Below are positions 7,077 through 15,100 of a stretch of 15,154 bases of DNA, in pieces. The stretch is taken from positions 1 to 15,154 of the forward strand of contig CAYQJD010000024.1 of the NCBI GenBank assembly GCA_964417835.1. The letters run 5' to 3'. Both the position numbers and the translations under genes were made by a program. Each line of letters starts with the position of its first letter. Position 1 is the stretch's first letter. This DNA is from UMGS1124 sp964417835. Lineage in GTDB: Bacteria; Bacillota_I; Bacilli_A; RF39; UBA660. Below the pieces are notes generated by a model that saw only the letters and a program-made list of their open reading frames with translations, was not told the DNA's origin and made no database searches.

Positions 7077-8745
7077 TATTATAAAAAAAGAAAAATTCAA
7101 ATTATCTTTATTAATTATAATGTATATGTTTTTATGTTGTTTCTTTTTTAATATTTTTAAATTTTTAAAAATATTAAATTGTTTAGTATTGGTAGAGGTA
7201 ATATCTGTTATATTTCCAGTTTTATATTATTTTTTATCAAACAAAGAAAGAAGCAGAAAAAATATAATAACTATATGTATATATTTATTTTTGATTTTGA
7301 TTGTTCCGTTTTTATTTGGCAAAACATACGATTTAACTGTTGATGGTAATAGTTATCATAAAACAGCAATCGGATTTATAAAAGATGGATGGAATCCGAT
7401 TTATGAGTCGAGTTCAACATTTAATAGCAGTATCGATGAGGATATAGGTATAGTATCGTTGTGGATAGATCACTATCCTAAAGGGACATATTTTATAGAA
7501 TCTGTTATATATTCATTAACAAATAATATTGAAAGTGGAAAATGTATAACACTGCTTGCTAATATTTCATTATGTTTATTAATAATTAGTATTTTAGAAG
7601 AAAAAATAAATAATAAAGTTGCAATATTTATTGGGATTTTATCTTTTTTAAACCCTATTGTATTAAGTCAAATCTTTACTTTTTATGTAGATGGTTTAAT
7701 GGGAATCTGTTTTGCTTTAGAAATTTTATTATTAATTTTAATTAATCCCAATGAAAAATCAGTAACTCCATTATTTGTGTACTTGTTATCGGTAATCGGT
7801 ATATTTGTTAATATTAAATTTACAGGTTTGCTTTATTCAGGAATAATTGCAGCAGTTTATTATATTTATTGGATAATAAAAAATTTAAAAAACAATAAAA
7901 AATGGGAAATTTATCGAAAGATGACAATTAAATTTTCAATAATATTTGTAATCGCTATAGGCATAATTGGTTCGTCTTCATATATAAAAAACACAATAGA
8001 TCATAAAAATCCTTTGTATCCTCTAATAGGTAAAGATAAAGTAGACATTATAACTACTGAGCAACCAGATAATTTCAATAATTTAAATTCGTTTGAGAAA
8101 TTTGTAATTTCGTTATTTAGTAAAACAGAAAATAAAGGTGCTAATATGGGAAGCACAACACTAAAAAATCCTTTGAGAGTATATAGAAGTGAAATAGAAT
8201 CATTATCTCTCCCAGATACAAGAATTGGAGGATTTGGACCATATTTTGGACTTGCAATAATATTAAGTTTAATAGCTATAATTTTATTAAATAAAAACTT
8301 AGGGAATTACTTAAAAAATAATAAAAAAGTACTACTTCTTGTAATCGCTTTAGTTTTAAGTATAATACTAATCGGTGAAGGTTGGTGGGCAAGATACGTT
8401 CCTCAATTCTATTATTTAATAGTTTTAATAATTTACTTAAATTATATTTTAAATAAAAAGAAAATATCCAAAATTATTAATTTTTTACTTATATTAGTTT
8501 TAATAGTAAATTCAGGATTCTTTATAGTTAACTATAAAGAATCATTGGAAACTTATAAATCTGTTTCCAATGATTTAGCATTACTTTATAATAAATCTGA
8601 TATAGAATTATGTTTAACTGATGAATCAAATTTTGGATTATATTATAATTTAAAAGATAAAAAAATAAATTATATAAAAAATAAAAATTTGACTGATGAA
8701 AATAGTATTTATTTGTATTCATGGAGAATTAAAGTTAAGGAGTAA
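7069..8745 (+). CDS. Multi-pass membrane protein, GT-C-like glycosyltransferase
   Basis: This 558-residue protein has about eleven hydrophobic segments spread from residue 12 to about 485, then a soluble C-terminal part of about 65 residues. After the third segment comes an outside loop with VDGNSYHK (91-98) followed by DGWNPIY (106-112). An acidic residue in the first large outside loop of such proteins is the usual catalytic position of GT-C enzymes, which take sugars from polyprenyl-phosphate donors. I did not recognise a named family, so the function is inferred from topology, this loop and the neighbours: a polyprenyl-phosphate sugar synthase (11073), a phosphoribosyltransferase-like enzyme (8750) and a second GT-C-like protein (9641). 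The start has GGGAGG at 7054-7059 and overlaps the previous gene by eight bases. It could instead be a polymerase or a flippase-like protein; the soluble tail argues mildly against the latter. Confidence 0.75.
   Translation: MNNIIKKEKFKLSLLIIMYMFLCCFFFNIFKFLKILNCLVLVEVISVIFPVLYYFLSNKERSRKNIITICIYLFLILIVPFLFGKTYDLTVDGNSYHKTAIGFIKDGWNPIYESSSTFNSSIDEDIGIVSLWIDHYPKGTYFIESVIYSLTNNIESGKCITLLANISLCLLIISILEEKINNKVAIFIGILSFLNPIVLSQIFTFYVDGLMGICFALEILLLILINPNEKSVTPLFVYLLSVIGIFVNIKFTGLLYSGIIAAVYYIYWIIKNLKNNKKWEIYRKMTIKFSIIFVIAIGIIGSSSYIKNTIDHKNPLYPLIGKDKVDIITTEQPDNFNNLNSFEKFVISLFSKTENKGANMGSTTLKNPLRVYRSEIESLSLPDTRIGGFGPYFGLAIILSLIAIILLNKNLGNYLKNNKKVLLLVIALVLSIILIGEGWWARYVPQFYYLIVLIIYLNYILNKKKISKIINFLLILVLIVNSGFFIVNYKESLETYKSVSNDLALLYNKSDIELCLTDESNFGLYYNLKDKKINYIKNKNLTDENSIYLYSWRIKVKE
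7147..7178. repeat. A/T-only inverted repeat, 15-base arms
   Basis: Arms 7147-7161 and 7164-7178 are perfect reverse complements around TT. All bases are A or T, so chance is a real explanation in this composition. It lies in codons for Phe, Asn, Ile, Lys and Leu near the start of the GT-C-like gene. Confidence 0.6.
8540..8575. repeat. Perfect 13-base inverted repeat (hairpin) inside the GT-C-like gene
   Basis: AATCATTGGAAAC at 8540-8552 is the exact reverse complement of 8563-8575, separated by ten bases. It contains G-C pairs, so the hairpin would be reasonably stable in mRNA. No T-run follows, so it does not look like an intrinsic terminator. It lies about 170 bases before the end of the gene. 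Confidence 0.8.
8737..8742 (+). promoter_or_regulatory. Ribosome binding site that fixes the UbiA-like start at 8750
   Basis: AAGGAG overlaps the end of the upstream gene and stands seven bases before the ATG at 8750. The longer in-frame start at 8696 has no ribosome site and would overlap the upstream gene by 50 bases, adding 18 polar residues that the family does not have. Confidence 0.8.
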
Positions 8746-8749
8746 AAAA

Positions 8750-9622
8750 ATGAAACAATATTTAAAATTACTTAGAGTTAAACATTGGTTAAAAAATGTA
8801 TTAATATTTTTACCTTTATTTTTTAGCAAAAACATATTAAATTGCAATATGTTAGCAAAATCCATAGTAGCTTTTATAATTTTTTCTTTTGTTTCCTCTA
8901 TAGTTTATATAACGAATGATATTAATGATATAGAAAATGATAAAAAACACCCTACTAAAAAACAAAGACCTTTAGCTAGTGGTAAGATATCTGTAAAAAA
9001 AGCGATTAGTATAATTATATTTTTAGCAGTTATTTCAATTTTGTTAATAAGTTATTTATATTTTGATACCAATAATATTTTAGTTATAATAATTCCTTTA
9101 ATATATTTAGGTCTTAATATAGCATATTCTATAAAATTAAAACAGATTCCAATAATAGATGTAGCTATTTTAGTTTCTGGCTTTATATTTAGAGTATATT
9201 ATGGCGGTATAGTTTGTGATATAGAAATATCTTCATGGTTATATTTGATGGTTATGTTTGGATCATATTATCTGGCTTTTGGTAAAAGAAGAAATGAAAT
9301 GAAAAACAATAGTTCTGTAGAATCAAGAAAAGTTTTAAAGTTCTATAGTAAGGAATTTCTGGATAAAAATATGTATGTATCATTTGGGTTGGCCATTATA
9401 AGTTACTCTTTATGGTGTGTTGATCCAATAACCAAATTAAATATTAAATCTGGTTACTTGACATTGACTATCCCTTTAATTATGATAATCTTTCAAAGAT
9501 ATAGTTTGATTATAGAGGGAAATTCGGATGGAGATCCTGTAGAAGTATTACTTAAAGATAAAATATTATTATATATTATATTTCTTTATATTCTTTTAAT
9601 GATCATTATAGTTTATTTATAA
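8750..9622 (+). CDS. UbiA-family polyprenyl-phosphate phosphoribosyltransferase-like enzyme
   Basis: The protein (290 residues, about eight to nine membrane segments) resembles decaprenyl-phosphate 5-phosphoribosyltransferase, the UbiA-superfamily enzyme that joins phosphoribosyl pyrophosphate to a polyprenyl phosphate on the inner membrane face. The N-terminus LLRVKHWLKNVLIF (7-20) fits this subfamily. The first Asp motif is NDINDIENDKKHP (56-68), followed by RPLASGK (73-79). The second conserved block is around D137 and GFIFRVYYGG (144-153), then FGKRRNE (177-183) and GDPVEVLLKD (261-270). These blocks mark the phosphoribosyltransferase branch rather than ubiquinone, menaquinone or heme prenyltransferases. 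In mycobacteria the product feeds arabinan synthesis through a phosphatase and DprE1/DprE2; none of those is in this window. The neighbours on both sides are GT-C-like proteins, which use polyprenyl-linked sugars. Confidence 0.87.
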   Translation: MKQYLKLLRVKHWLKNVLIFLPLFFSKNILNCNMLAKSIVAFIIFSFVSSIVYITNDINDIENDKKHPTKKQRPLASGKISVKKAISIIIFLAVISILLISYLYFDTNNILVIIIPLIYLGLNIAYSIKLKQIPIIDVAILVSGFIFRVYYGGIVCDIEISSWLYLMVMFGSYYLAFGKRRNEMKNNSSVESRKVLKFYSKEFLDKNMYVSFGLAIISYSLWCVDPITKLNIKSGYLTLTIPLIMIIFQRYSLIIEGNSDGDPVEVLLKDKILLYIIFLYILLMIIIVYL

Positions 9623-9640
9623 AAAAAGGAGTGTTTTTTA

Positions 9641-11086
9641 ATGAATTTTATAAAAAAAAATTATATTCTGATTTTAATTGTTTTGCTTTTCTTAATTAGC
9701 TTAGTACCTTTATTATGGATAGCATTTTATAATCATCCATCAGTTGATGATTATAATTATGGAGTTAATACTATAAATGTTATAAACAATTATGGAATAA
9801 TAGGTGTTTTAAAGGGAAGTCTAAAAACATTAAAATTATTTTATACTTCTTGGCAAGGGACATATTCTGCAATATTAATAATGGCTTTACAACCAACCAT
9901 TTTTGGGCAAGAGTATTATTTTTTAGGGACTTTTATACTATTATTTATATTTTTATTTAGTAATTATTATTTAATAAAAAATATTATAAAATTATTAAAT
10001 TTAGATAAAACAACAGCAATATTGATAAGTGCTTTTTTGACTTTTATTTCAATACAAACCATTCCTTCTTTAGTCCAGGGATTTTATTGGTGGAATGGCT
10101 CTTGTTACTATAATTTATTTTATTCGTTATTATTAATAGAAATTGCATTGATTTTAAAAGAAAAAAATAAAGTTACCTATATAATGATTTTACTATTATC
10201 TATTTTTATTGCAGGGGGTAATTATGTAACTGCCTTACAGCAAATAATATTTTTAGCAATATTTAATATATATAAAATAATAATAAAAAAAGATAAGACC
10301 TTATTAATACCATTATCTTTTTCAATAGTTGGACTTTTAATAAGTGCTTTAGCTCCAGGTAATGCTTATAGAAGTATGGCGGTTGAAGGCATGTCAGCAT
10401 TCAAAGCTATAGTTAGTTCATTTGTTTATGCATTAACCTATTTATATAAATGGGTTAATATAGCAAATATATTTGCTATATTAACAATATTAATGCTATT
10501 GATACCTAGTTATAAAAAAATAAAATATAATTTTAAATATCCATTATTGGTTACTTTACTTAGCTTTTGTATATTTTCTGCTCAATTTACACCTCCATTG
10601 TATGCAATGTCAAATGCAGGAGAAGGAAGATTATTAAATATTATTTATTTTAGTCATTATTGGTTAATAATTATAAATATATATTATTACATAGGTTGGA
10701 TTAATATAAAATTTCAAAATAATAAAAGATTTAAGAAAAATGTTTTAATTAATTCCAAATATTTTAAATTGTTTAGAATTATAGTATTTATGGTGTTTGT
10801 GATCATATGTTATTGTGAAAAAGATAATATGTCATCAATAAAAGCATATAATTCAATTAGCTCCAACGAAGTTCAAAAGTATCATGAAGAATACAAGGAA
10901 CGTATTGAAATTTTGGAAAATACTAATATAAAAGAAGTAACATTTGAAGAATTTAGCGTTTTCCCAGAAGTAATATTTTATTCGGATATTGGTAATGATC
11001 CTTTAGACTGGAGAAATATTCCAGTCGCAGATATATATAATAAAAAAAGTGTTGTAAAAGGAGAAAGTAGTAATGAAAAAAAGTAA
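9641..11086 (+). CDS. Multi-pass membrane protein, DUF6056/GT-C-like
   Basis: The protein has 481 residues, about ten to eleven hydrophobic segments, and a soluble C-terminus of about 80 residues with many charged residues. After the first segment comes HPSVDDYNYG (32-41); paired Asp residues in the first outside loop are the hallmark of GT-C glycosyltransferases and of the DUF6056-type membrane proteins it resembles. Further conserved-looking blocks are SWQGTYSA (70-77) and a loop with FYWWNGS. The function, transfer of a sugar from a polyprenyl-phosphate donor to an exported glycan, is inferred. AAAGGAG at 9625-9631 stands nine bases before the start. It overlaps the GtrB-like gene downstream by 14 bases, suggesting the two act together, GtrB making the lipid-linked sugar and this protein using it. 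The family name is given from memory of the sequence pattern and is less sure than the GT-C-like topology. Confidence 0.75.
   Translation: MNFIKKNYILILIVLLFLISLVPLLWIAFYNHPSVDDYNYGVNTINVINNYGIIGVLKGSLKTLKLFYTSWQGTYSAILIMALQPTIFGQEYYFLGTFILLFIFLFSNYYLIKNIIKLLNLDKTTAILISAFLTFISIQTIPSLVQGFYWWNGSCYYNLFYSLLLIEIALILKEKNKVTYIMILLLSIFIAGGNYVTALQQIIFLAIFNIYKIIIKKDKTLLIPLSFSIVGLLISALAPGNAYRSMAVEGMSAFKAIVSSFVYALTYLYKWVNIANIFAILTILMLLIPSYKKIKYNFKYPLLVTLLSFCIFSAQFTPPLYAMSNAGEGRLLNIIYFSHYWLIIINIYYYIGWINIKFQNNKRFKKNVLINSKYFKLFRIIVFMVFVIICYCEKDNMSSIKAYNSISSNEVQKYHEEYKERIEILENTNIKEVTFEEFSVFPEVIFYSDIGNDPLDWRNIPVADIYNKKSVVKGESSNEKK
10454..10485. repeat. 32-base perfect palindrome inside the DUF6056-like gene
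   Basis: Each 16-base half (first half GTTAATATAGCAAATA) is the exact reverse complement of the other with no spacer, centred between 10469 and 10470. It contains two G-C pairs in the core and G-C at both ends. It encodes part of a hydrophobic stretch (VNIANIFAILT). Confidence 0.9.
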
Positions 11087-12047
11087 GATATTATACATAG
11101 TTATTCCTTGTTATAATGAAGAGGAAGTTTTAAATGAGACTACAAAAAGACTTAAGAAAAAATTGATTAATTTAATTAATTCTAAAGTTATAGATAAAGA
11201 CAGTAAAGTGATGTATGTAAATGATGGATCAAAAGATAATACCTGGAATATTATAAAAGAAATATCCAAACAAGAAGAATTATTTACTGGGATCACTTTA
11301 TCTAGAAATAGAGGACATCAAAATGCATTGTTGGCCGGATTGTTAACGGCAAAAGAATATGCAGATATTATAATTAGCATGGATGCAGATTTACAAGATG
11401 ATATAAATGCGATAGATGAAATGATAAAAAAATATGAAGAAGGAAATGAAATTGTGTATGGAGTGCGCGATTCTCGAAAAAAAGATACTTGGTTCAAAAA
11501 AACTACAGCAGAGGCTTTTTATAGAATAATGCGTTTAATGGGAGTTGATTTGGTTTTTAACCATGCTGATTATAGATTAACCAGTAAAAGAGTTTTAGAG
11601 AGTTTTGAAGATTATAAAGAAGTAAATTTATTTTTGCGAGGTATTTTCCCTCTTATTGGATATAAATCTGATATTGTTTATTATGAACGTAAAGAAAGAT
11701 TTGCAGGGGTCTCAAAATATCCTTTAAAAAAGATGTTGAACTTTGCTTGGGATGGAATAACTTCATTTAGTATAAAGCCTATAAGACTTATATTAAATTT
11801 AGGAATTATTATATTCAGTGTAAGTATTTTAATATTAATATATTGTTTAATAATGAAACTTACGGGGCATACAGTAGCTGGATGGACTTTTATTACATGC
11901 TCTCTTTGGTTATTAGGGGGTATACAAATGTTATCATTAGGCATAATTGGCGAATATATTGGGAAAATATATAGTGAAACAAAACATAGGCCAAGATTCA
12001 TTATTTCTGAAAATTTAAATGAGGAAGATAAAAAGAATAGAAGTTAA
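11073..12047 (+). CDS. GtrB/DPM1-type polyprenyl-phosphate glycosyltransferase
   Basis: This 324-residue enzyme moves a sugar, commonly glucose or an N-acetylhexosamine, from a nucleotide donor onto polyprenyl phosphate at the inner membrane face. The GT2 domain has VIPCYNEEEVL (10-20), NDGSKDNT (50-57), SRNRGHQNALLAGL (77-90) with the GHQ feature of the GtrB group, and MDADLQDD (103-110) holding the metal-binding DAD. The block RFAGVSKYPLKKM (209-221) is the family's conserved membrane-proximal loop. Two C-terminal membrane segments (about 237-262 and 269-293) give the usual GtrB build, and the tail HRPRF is also typical. No small GtrA-like flippase gene is adjacent. AAAGGAG at 11057-11063 precedes the start, which overlaps the upstream GT-C-like gene by 14 bases. 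It is the last gene of its operon. The transferred sugar is not predictable from sequence alone. Confidence 0.92.
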   Translation: MKKSKILYIVIPCYNEEEVLNETTKRLKKKLINLINSKVIDKDSKVMYVNDGSKDNTWNIIKEISKQEELFTGITLSRNRGHQNALLAGLLTAKEYADIIISMDADLQDDINAIDEMIKKYEEGNEIVYGVRDSRKKDTWFKKTTAEAFYRIMRLMGVDLVFNHADYRLTSKRVLESFEDYKEVNLFLRGIFPLIGYKSDIVYYERKERFAGVSKYPLKKMLNFAWDGITSFSIKPIRLILNLGIIIFSVSILILIYCLIMKLTGHTVAGWTFITCSLWLLGGIQMLSLGIIGEYIGKIYSETKHRPRFIISENLNEEDKKNRS

Positions 12048-12068
12048 TTTATTAGTTTCTATTTTTTT
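12036..12068 (+). terminator. Rho-independent terminator overlapping the stop of the GtrB-like gene
   Basis: A 12-pair stem is formed by 12036-12047 and 12052-12063 with two G-U pairs and a TTTA loop, followed by seven Ts (12062-12068). The left arm ends in the stop codon (12045-12047). An A-rich run just upstream (12031-12034) could pair with the Ts. The stem is AT-rich but long, and a promoter follows directly. Confidence 0.62.
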
Positions 12069-12081
12069 ATGTATTAATATT

Positions 12082-12090
12082 TGTTATAAT
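12082..12090 (+). promoter_or_regulatory. Extended -10 promoter for the fusion gene
   Basis: TGTTATAAT is a full extended -10 element (TG, one base, TATAAT at 12085-12090). The expected -35 site at 12062-12067 is only the terminator's T-run, so the extended -10 must compensate. The ribosome site AGAGGTG at 12106-12112 stands eight bases before the ATG at 12121. Confidence 0.6.
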
Positions 12091-12120
12091 TTAAATGAAA
12101 TAAATAGAGGTGCAGTTTAT

Positions 12121-15100
12121 ATGAATAATAAAAAACGATTATATATATTTTTATTAGTTTTACCAATAATAGATTTAATAACATCTGTTATGACAAGATT
12201 TTTATCAACATCAATTAGTTTAGGCGTTTTTGTAAAAATAATATTTTTAGGAGTTATGTTATATTATCTAGTATTTAAAAGTACTTCTAAGCATAAGAAG
12301 CTATGTTTAACATACGTTTTATTAATATTTATTTATATGATTTTTTATATTTTAAGTAAAATCAAATATATGGACTTTAGTATATTTATTAAAGAAGCTA
12401 TTTACTTGATAAAATTAATTTATTTTCCTACATTATTAGCTTGTTTATTTTGTTATTTCGATGATAAAAAAATATCAAAAAACGAATTGTGGAATGTTTT
12501 AAAAATAAATTTAATTAGTTATAGTATTCTTTTATTAATTCCATTGTTAACTAATACAGGGTTTTCAACATATGAAAATGGACTTTCTGGTACTATAGGT
12601 TGGTTTTTTTCAGCTAATGAAATATCTATTATTCTGATAATATTGTTTCCATATATTTATACTCTTATAAAAAATAAAAGAATATTTTGGGTAGTTGTTC
12701 CTATTATTATTATTTTAATAATTGCAACAATTGGAACTAAAGCTAGTATGGTTGGATTAGTAATAGATTCTATAATATTAATGATATTAAGTTGTTTTTA
12801 TAAAGTTAATAAAAAATTAAATATTAAACTTATAAGTTTTAGTTTTATTATAATGTCTGTTGTTTTATTAGTATTTACTAATTCAAGTTCTTTAAATAAT
12901 TTAAAACAAACTTTTGGCATTCAAGAAAAACAAAATATAGAAAATGCAATTGCAGCTAAAGAACAAGAAGAAAAGTTAATATCTGAAGAAATAAGAAAGT
13001 TGGATTCTGAAAATATAAAAACTAGTAAATTTATAGAAGAGTTTATAGATAAATATGGAAAAGCTTTATTAAGCGATAGAGATATATATTTTGAAGTAAC
13101 TTATAAATTATATAGAAAAAATTATAATTTTAACATATTATTATTTGGACTTGGATACTCTAATACAAGCCAAATAAAAAATTTTGCGATAACTAAATTA
13201 ATAGAAATAGATCCATTAGATATATTCTTTCATTCCGGGCTCATGGCACTGATAATAGTTTTTTTACCTTTTATTTATTTTATATATTATTTATTTAAAA
13301 GTAGAAAATTTAATATAAATATAATATTTTATTTTTTAATGTTAGGTATGATTTTTTGTGTATCTTGTATAAGTGGTCATACTTTGATGGCTCCTGCTGT
13401 AAATATATATATAGTATTGTATTTTATTTTAGCCTATACAGAATTAGGATTAATAGAAGAAAAAAAATCTAATATAGAAAAAGGCAAAGTCACAATTTAT
13501 TCTTTGCATCTAAATTATGGTGGGATAGAAAAAGATATTGTTAATAAAGCAAATACTTTATCTAAAATTTATAATGTTGAGATAATTAGTGTTTATAAAT
13601 TAAACGATAAACCTGTATTTAAAATTAATAATAAAGTTAAAATAAGTTATTTGACTTTGGATATAAAGCCTAATAAAGAGGAATTCAAGATTGCGTTAAA
13701 AAATAAAAATATATTAAATATAATAAAAGAAGGATTAAAATCCATTAAGATCTTATACTTAAAAAATACTTTGTTAAACAAGTCTATGACTGAATGTAAT
13801 AGTGAAATTATAATTTCAACAAGATTAGATTTTACTAAAAAGTTAATTAATAATAATGAATTTAAAAATATTAAAATAGCTCAAGAACATGTATATCATA
13901 ATAATAATGATAAGTATTTAAATAATTTATATTATATTTTAAAAAAAATAGATTATTTAATGCCTAGTAGTAATTATTTAACAAATTATTATAAAGAATT
14001 ATTTCCTAAATACTCATATAAAATTGTTACAAATCATATGAGTGTAGAAACAGATAATTCAATATCTAATTTAAAAAATAAAAATATTATTTCTGTCGGA
14101 AGGCTAAGTAAAGAAAAGGCATTTGACGATTTAATTAGAATTTTTAAAACTATAGTTAAGAATAATAAAGAATGGGTTCTTAATATTGTTGGAGATGGAC
14201 CTGAGCATGATAATTTAAATTCTTTAATTAAAGAGTTAAAACTTGAAGATAATGTCAAATTATTAGGTAATAAAAATGCTATAGAATTAAATAAATTATA
14301 TAAAGATGCATCTATTTATGTTATGACTTCTTTAGAAGAATCATTTGGGTTAGTTTTATTAGAAGCTGCAAGTCATGGGTTACCAATAGTAGCATATAGC
14401 AGTGCTTTGGGAGCTTGTGAAATTTTAAAAGACAATAATGGTATATTAGTTGATAATAGAGATGAAATTAATATGATAAAATCTTTAGAAAATTTTATTA
14501 ATAGTACTAAACTGAGAAAAGAATATCAAAAAAAATCATTAAATATTAGTAAAATTTATAGCTACGATAATATAGAAAAATATAATTTAAATTTTTTTGA
14601 AACTATAAAGAAAAATGATATTTATAATAATTTATATAAAAAATCAAAGAAAGAATTTTATGAAATTGTAGAAAATAGATTAAAAAATAAAGAAAAAACA
14701 TTTATTATTACTGCCAATTCAGAAACTTATATCTTAAGTGAAAAAGATAAAGAAATGAATGATATTATAAATAATAAAAATAATTATATAGTTCCTGATG
14801 GAATATCAATTGTTAAAACTGCAAATTATTTAGATTATAATATTAAAGAGAGAATTACTGGAATAGACCTAGCAGAATATTTATTTGAAATAGCTGATAA
14901 AAATAAATATAAAGTATATCTATTTGGAGCTAAAATAGAAGTTATTGAAAAATTAGAAAATAAAATAAAAGATAAATATCCTAACATTAAATTGCTAGGT
15001 GCGACAAACGGTTATGTGAATGATAAAGAAAGCGTAATGGAATATATTAGAGTTGTTAAACCAGATATAGTAATGTTAGCAATTGGTATACCACATCAAG

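Noticed and set aside
11681..12001. Minus-strand reading frame of 106 codons inside the GtrB-like gene
   Set aside because: It lies opposite the conserved membrane-proximal loop and membrane segments; no promoter or ribosome site supports it.
14034..14258. Minus-strand reading frame of 74 codons in the last 3 kb
   Set aside because: It lies opposite the GT4 domain of the open plus-strand fusion gene, so the region is not an ORF desert.
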